DNA of 64,000 nucleotides. Source: Dicaeum eximium (Eukaryota; Chordata; Aves; Passeriformes; Dicaeidae). The notes under the pieces are model-generated. The model worked only from the letters and a program-made list of their open reading frames with translations. It had not been told where the DNA came from and did not search any database. The translations under genes and the position numbers were made by a program. The DNA lies in the NCBI GenBank assembly GCA_013396995.1, contig VWZP01001408.1, positions 1,562,696 to 1,626,695 on the forward strand, written 5' to 3'. Shown piece after piece: positions 58,510 through 64,000 of the stretch (positions are counted from its first letter, which is position 1; each line of letters opens with the position of its first letter).

Positions 58510-61500
58510 TCCAACATCAAGAGTATGACTGTTTCTATGCTATTTAAGAATAGCACTGTGCACCCTGTGAAGAACTGCATGGAGTCAAGCCATTCAAACG
58601 CCAAGCTGATGTAGGAAATACTCACATTTGTTGCTGAAACCAGAGGGGTTTGTACATTGACACAAGTGGCAGGTTTCTGTATCCAGCTCCAGAACATCCA
58701 CAGCTCAGAGCAGCTTCCTCTTAATTTCCAATGCAGTGCTCACCTAACGAAAATTAGGAATCAGAAATTAAACATCTGTTGTCCAACTTCTGACATTTCA
58801 CTTTCGTTCTGTCACTTCTTCAAGATGTTTGTATTTTGTGGTAAGCTATCCTTGGCTGAGTCTACTTTGAGAATTTAATTCTCAGGCAGAACCAGTGCCA
58901 TGATCACTTCAGCCCTTACAAATGCAAGCTAGTACTAAAAGCAAGTCTCAATCTTTCTATCTTTTCAGAAATGCCATAGTAAATTTTTCACTTTGAGTTA
59001 AAGGGCTAATTTAGAGATGTGCAGGTTTACTTCTGCTTGTTTTATTTCCAGTGAGATTAACTTTGACGTGCATATGCATCCCCATAATCCTGTGGAATAG
59101 AGCTCCAGATTAGTCTTGAAGTTTTGTTAATACATATCATTTGTCATACAATAAATACAATGGTGTTTTGGAAGGAGAAAGGCTACTGCTTGGCTTTGTT
59201 TAAAAGTCAGAAGTAATACCAGACAATTGCAATTGTCTTTAAAGCAAGCAGAGTTCCTTCTGACAAGAGTTATGAATAGTAGATGAAAAAGACAGTGGAA
59301 TTGCAAGGCAGTAAAAAAGGCAGAGTAATGAAAAACATATTTCATTTGCAGAACAGCAAATAATTTCAAGCCACAGAAACCTTTTTTTTTAATAATTAGT
59401 ATTTTATACATTAAAAATATGCAAAAATAGTACCATTCATTAAAAATGGTTGGCTGAATTGAATTTATAAAGTATTACATTATTTTCTTTTAGCACATGG
59501 AACTATGCCTTGGCATTGTCTTGATGACAGGTGCAAATGATATATTTGTTCAGGTTGTCTGGTTTGCTGATGGAAACAGCAGAACCCATGGCTTCCAACC
59601 CTGCAAGCACCCCAAGACCTGAAACTCCAGCTCTGTGCAGTCTCACATCTTTCAGCACTAGTAAAGGTGCTGGAGATAAAAACGTTTTTCCTAGAAATAG
59701 ACCCAGATATCCTCAGTGCATTCTGATAGGCCTGCCACTTGCTAACACTGTAAATTCCAAGGAAAAATATGAAATTTGATGAGCAAGTATCAGCTGAAGT
59801 TTGTCACTAGAGTGAGATACACTTCATATTTAGAATAAACTTCATATTTGCTACACCCAACGTTACCTCGGATATAAACGGCACACACTGATCTGTGTAA
59901 CAGCATTATTTTGCACAGACCTGCACTGGAGAACAGATAATGGGTAAATCTGAAGGCCTGAGATGGGAAATCAATTATTTTAAAAGTATAATTATTCTTA
60001 TTCTCTGGTCTTTGATAGGTGTAGGAGCTCCTAGGACTAGACAGACATTAAAGCACTGGCATAAAATTAAGTTTCATAAAAATGCTTTTATTTGAAAGAT
60101 ATACTCTGTGTCCTTGGAATAGAATATGTCTTTACCAACTATTAAAAAAAATAAGTATTTTACTGCATTTATCATAATTTATGCTAGAGAATAAATACTT
60201 ATACAAAACCATGTGATACTGGTGAAGAGAAAGTTAAAGCTGAAAAATCTTAGTAAAGATTCTTAGCAAAGGTAGGTTTAAAGAAAAAAGGGCTTAAAGA
60301 CTTCATATCCACAGACTCATTTAAGTGCCAGGGCAACTTGCACCAAATGAACAATTTAATGTACAAAATTGATATGATGGGAAAGGTACTGAATATGAGT
60401 AGATATAAAAAATGAAATAATATTCTCATATTCCTCCCACACACTTACATGGGAAGCTGAACTGAAATCTCCTATAAAATCCCCCACGTTATATTTGCTG
60501 AATCATAAAGACTTAATTGCATTACAATGGGCATAATAAATAAAATCCACATATTATCTAATTTCCTAGTAAGCTTCAGTGTGCACTAATGAAATAAAAC
60601 ACTAAGACAACCAAAGGAATCTGTAATAACCCCAATTTCAAGATTCCCATCAGCAAGGTGAGGGCCTTTTGCAGTTTATTGTCTCAGCAAGAACTCTTCC
60701 TGCTCTAACAGTAGCTGTAGTGGGTAAGTTACAGAGCATGTCTCTCTAAGTCCTTTTCCATCCTCACAGTCTCACACACCCAAAATTGCCTTTTTTTTAA
60801 GTCACAGCCAAATCAGCATTTGCAAACTTGAGGACATGAAGAGAGCAGCTGATCACTGTATATTAAGGACTGCATCATTCCTTTACACATTACACAAATT
60901 ACTACTTACAAGAAACTTGGGGGACTTATTTCTCTGTAATGCATAACACAACACATTGCCTTGAGTTAAGCTGAACAATTCATTATTTTTGATTTTCAAT
61001 GGCATTCAAACCCTCTCTGCATTTTCTAGGAAACAAATTTAAAATATTTGGTCAATTTTCCTCATTAAGAATGTATTGCAATTACTATTCATATGAATTT
61101 CTAAAGGTAGTTTCCACCAAAAAAATCAGGTTTCCTAATAATTGCATTATGTCAACCACTTTGATTAGGACAAGGCTATCAGCAGCTCTCAGTTTTAGGC
61201 CATATGATATTAGCTTTTTCAGCAGAAATATAATTTAGTTGTCTAGCTGGAAAGAAATATGGCTGTATCTTCTGAATGGGATCTGGTGGCAGACAAAATC
61301 TGCCGTTTCATCTTCACTTAAAAAAAATAAGTACATGATAACATTTCCTAGGTGTGTCCCACGGGGAAAACAGAGCAATAAAACACATTATTTTCTTGTC
61401 CTTAGGTTTACATCTGAAAAAAAATGAAAATGTTCTCGTATCCATTGTCCCATTGTGTCTCTGCTGGATCAGATAAAGAGGGCATGTTCTTTGTCCCTTT

Positions 61501-64000
61501 GAAGTTCCACCACTCATCTCAGTGATAGAGGGATTTGGGCTGGGTATTTAGGCAACATCTAAACAAAAAGCTTGAAAGCCATTGTACATAGTTAATGCAG
61601 TAATATCCACCCTTCATTTATAAGCACAAGACATCTTGTTCTGTTATGAAAGCACATGAATTATTAGACTGATCACTGAAAAGCTCACAATCATAAGATC
61701 TTTACCATTAGACTACATTGTTTCTTATCAGTAGTTTTTTTCCTGTCCCATGGGAACACTGTTTTAATTTAAACAACTAGCCATTGAATAACCATGGCAG
61801 GGGTTTTTAAGATACATTAGAATTCCTATTCTTCCTAAAGGCGTTAAAATTTTGCTGAGACACAGCATCCTGGAAAAAAAAAATCTGATTTATTTTATTA
61901 AAGAAAAGGCGAAGTGGCTCAGTAAATTATCTAAGCCTGGTATCAACTGATCCTCAAGGGTACTTAAAAATGTAACACAAGTCTGGCCAAAATTAATGTG
62001 TGGGAACTCACCCATTTAACAAATATAAGGAAATGAACCACTTTGCTGTACACTTCCTACAGTTCCCCCTTTCTTTCTCGGTCCTATTCGAGCCTCCACC
62101 TTCTGCACCACTGCCTAAAGTGACTTTCCTATCTCTGCACACACATTCCCTTGAAAATCCAATGATGGAAAAATTGCAGGGCTCACCCAGCAGGTGTTGA
62201 TGCTGTCAGGATGTGGAAAAAAATTATTGCACAGCCTGGTGAAGAAAAGTGGTGGAAATGTTCCTTGGCTACAGCAAATTCAATGATTCTGTCAAATCTA
62301 ATTCTGAATAGTATGAAGAGTCTTTGTGTACAGAAACTGAGCTCACAAAATCCTCACCAAACTCCAATTTTATGAAATAAAAATTTAGGTGAAAGTCCTG
62401 AGTATTTAGAATGTCCCTGTTGTCTAAATTACACTCCAGGATTTGTGGTATTTAAGACGAGTTTGTACACACTAATGGGAAGTTTAAAAATTGGAAGAAA
62501 TTTATCAGTATAACTGTATACATATATATACTCTCTTCTGATAGGAAACATGTTAGGCATTATTATGTTTCTTCTCTTTAATAAGCTTTATTATTGAAAC
62601 TTGCATTAGGTTTGGGCTCCCAAAGCACCTGAAATACTGAACTTTGATTAAGTGCATGTGAGTACCTTCCAAATATAAATTTCAATTGTTTCTGAAGGAG
62701 GGAAGAAGGGAGAGGAAAACTCCTCTGACAATTATAACATTAATCAATTAAAAAAAAATTTAAAAACAGTAAATTGTAACCTACTTTGAAATGCTCAGGT
62801 AGTCAACAAACCATCCACAAAAGAGAAGAAAAATCTTTACAGGAGTTTGAGATAATATGAAATAGCACCAATTCCCAATTTTATTTACCTGTGTTTATTG
62901 TCACCAGAAGGATGTCTATGCTCATTAGAAGGAAACTAAAACTGCCTCTCTGGGCTTGGTCCTCCTCTCACTTGGGCTTGTGTGAGCAGAATTAAATGTA
63001 TTCCAGAATCATGAAGTCTCTAAATCACATGTTCACCACACCACAGACTAAAGACTATTTCAATGAAAAACAAGACTTCTCTGGCTTAATAATTACAGAG
63101 ACATCCCAGGAAAGGGAGTGCTGGGGGAGTGGGTGCAAATCGGGGTTTCCTCCCTTTAGCTTTGATATATTGGAAAATAATGGTGTAATCAGAGTGAAAT
63201 AGAGATGATTTGTTATCAAGGACTAGCTATTCTTTTGTCTCTGTTAGTAAAGCAATTTACAGTAATAAATGAGCAACTGCAGACTGTAACATAAAAGAAG
63301 AAAACTCAGAGACACTTCAGCAACCTGATACCTTGCAATGTGTTCTGTAACCTAATTTTATCCTGTGTCAGGGGAGAAGCCACTGCCTGAACATTCTTAG
63401 GCCATTCAAGAGGCCTTTGCTTTGAGGTATTAACAAGCCAAACTGCTCTCAAATATGAACACAAAAGCACTGCCCTGCTGTAAACACAAACCCTGGTCAC
63501 ACCAGCGCACTGCTAAACCCAAAGGCACCGCGAGGTTCTGGGTTTGTGTCTCTGAGCTGTCACCAGGACAGAAGTGGTGTCCCCTTGGTGTCACTGCACA
63601 GCCCCAGCGACTGGGCAGAGCTGGGGCTTGCACAACACACTGCCGGTGTTATTTTGATTTCTTTTCACCTTTCACAGTTTTACGTGGTATCCAAGCATAA
63701 TGACCCGCTCCACCCGAGCCAGGTATTTCCTGGTAATTAATTAATGGCAGTTAAGGGATTTTAGATTTTCTGTTGGCACTCAGCTTAATGAATTATCCAC
63801 CATCAGGAAATACCCTCCCCTACTTGTCCTAACTGCCAAATCACTAATTAAGCATCTAATGCTGAAAAGCAAACAACATTTTTATGTTGTCAGTTTCGTG
63901 CAGTTCAATTAAATTAATCAATTATATCTTGTAGTGTCTAAAATCCGAACAATAGACAATTTGCACTGTGTAGAAGTGACCACTTTTATTGGTGGAAACA

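Larger units (their letters stand above)
49926..63999. other. Intergenic DNA, no gene recognised
   Basis: AT-rich sequence with simple repeats (listed separately). Open frames are all under about 105 codons without recognisable domains. I found no exon of the neighbours expected from mammalian order (ZSWIM2, FAM171B). Confidence 0.5.

Noticed and set aside
1..64000. CRISPR arrays, operons, bacterial insertion sequences
   Set aside because: The DNA is vertebrate nuclear sequence with spliced genes; the only regular spaced repeat is the 36-bp minisatellite, which has no spacers.

Overview
The window is vertebrate nuclear DNA from a bird, AT-rich and mostly non-coding. Two things point to a bird. 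It carries scattered CR1-type LINE 3' ends, and it has one composite SINE with a tRNA-Ile-like head and a CR1-like tail. As I recall, that SINE architecture was described from zebra finch and its relatives, so a passerine is likely. The species cannot be fixed from the sequence.

I can support only one protein-coding gene: CALCRL, the calcitonin receptor-like receptor. This is a class B (secretin family) seven-transmembrane receptor that works with RAMP proteins to bind CGRP and adrenomedullin. It lies on the + strand from about 7902 to 37945. Twelve coding exons join in frame with canonical GT..AG junctions: 7943-8002, 8998-9142, 10599-10709, 11626-11738, 14124-14215, 18940-19066, 20426-20579, 21850-21910, 22024-22090, 27456-27674, 28046-28087 and 34196-34420. 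The joined reading frame is 1,416 nt, a 471-residue protein, or 468 if the second in-frame ATG is used; human CALCRL is 461. Six extracellular-domain cysteines, three family N-glycosylation sites, the TM3-ECL2 disulfide pair and the class B core residues are all present. The gene looks intact.

Layout: 1-7901 is upstream DNA with a degraded CR1 copy and a T/G-rich tract; it must hold or lead to at least one untranslated first exon, because an acceptor AG sits at 7900-7901. 7902-34420 is the coding part with eleven introns of 113 bp to 6.1 kb. 34421 to about 37945 is a long 3' UTR with several poly(A) signals. 37946-64000 has no gene I can recognise. It contains the composite SINE, a four-copy 36-bp minisatellite, simple repeats, an unproven cysteine-rich exon-like segment on the minus strand, and AT-rich blocks that could be conserved regulatory DNA.

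The points most worth checking are the 42-nt in-frame exon that encodes TM7 (a known skipping exon in related receptors), the tRNA-Ile/CR1 SINE, the E-box/GGAA minisatellite, a perfect 17-bp-arm hairpin inside a 17-bp tandem repeat in intron 11, a direct repeat bracketing exons 8 and 9, and the exon-like segment at 48852-49041. I found no clearly novel multi-gene system.
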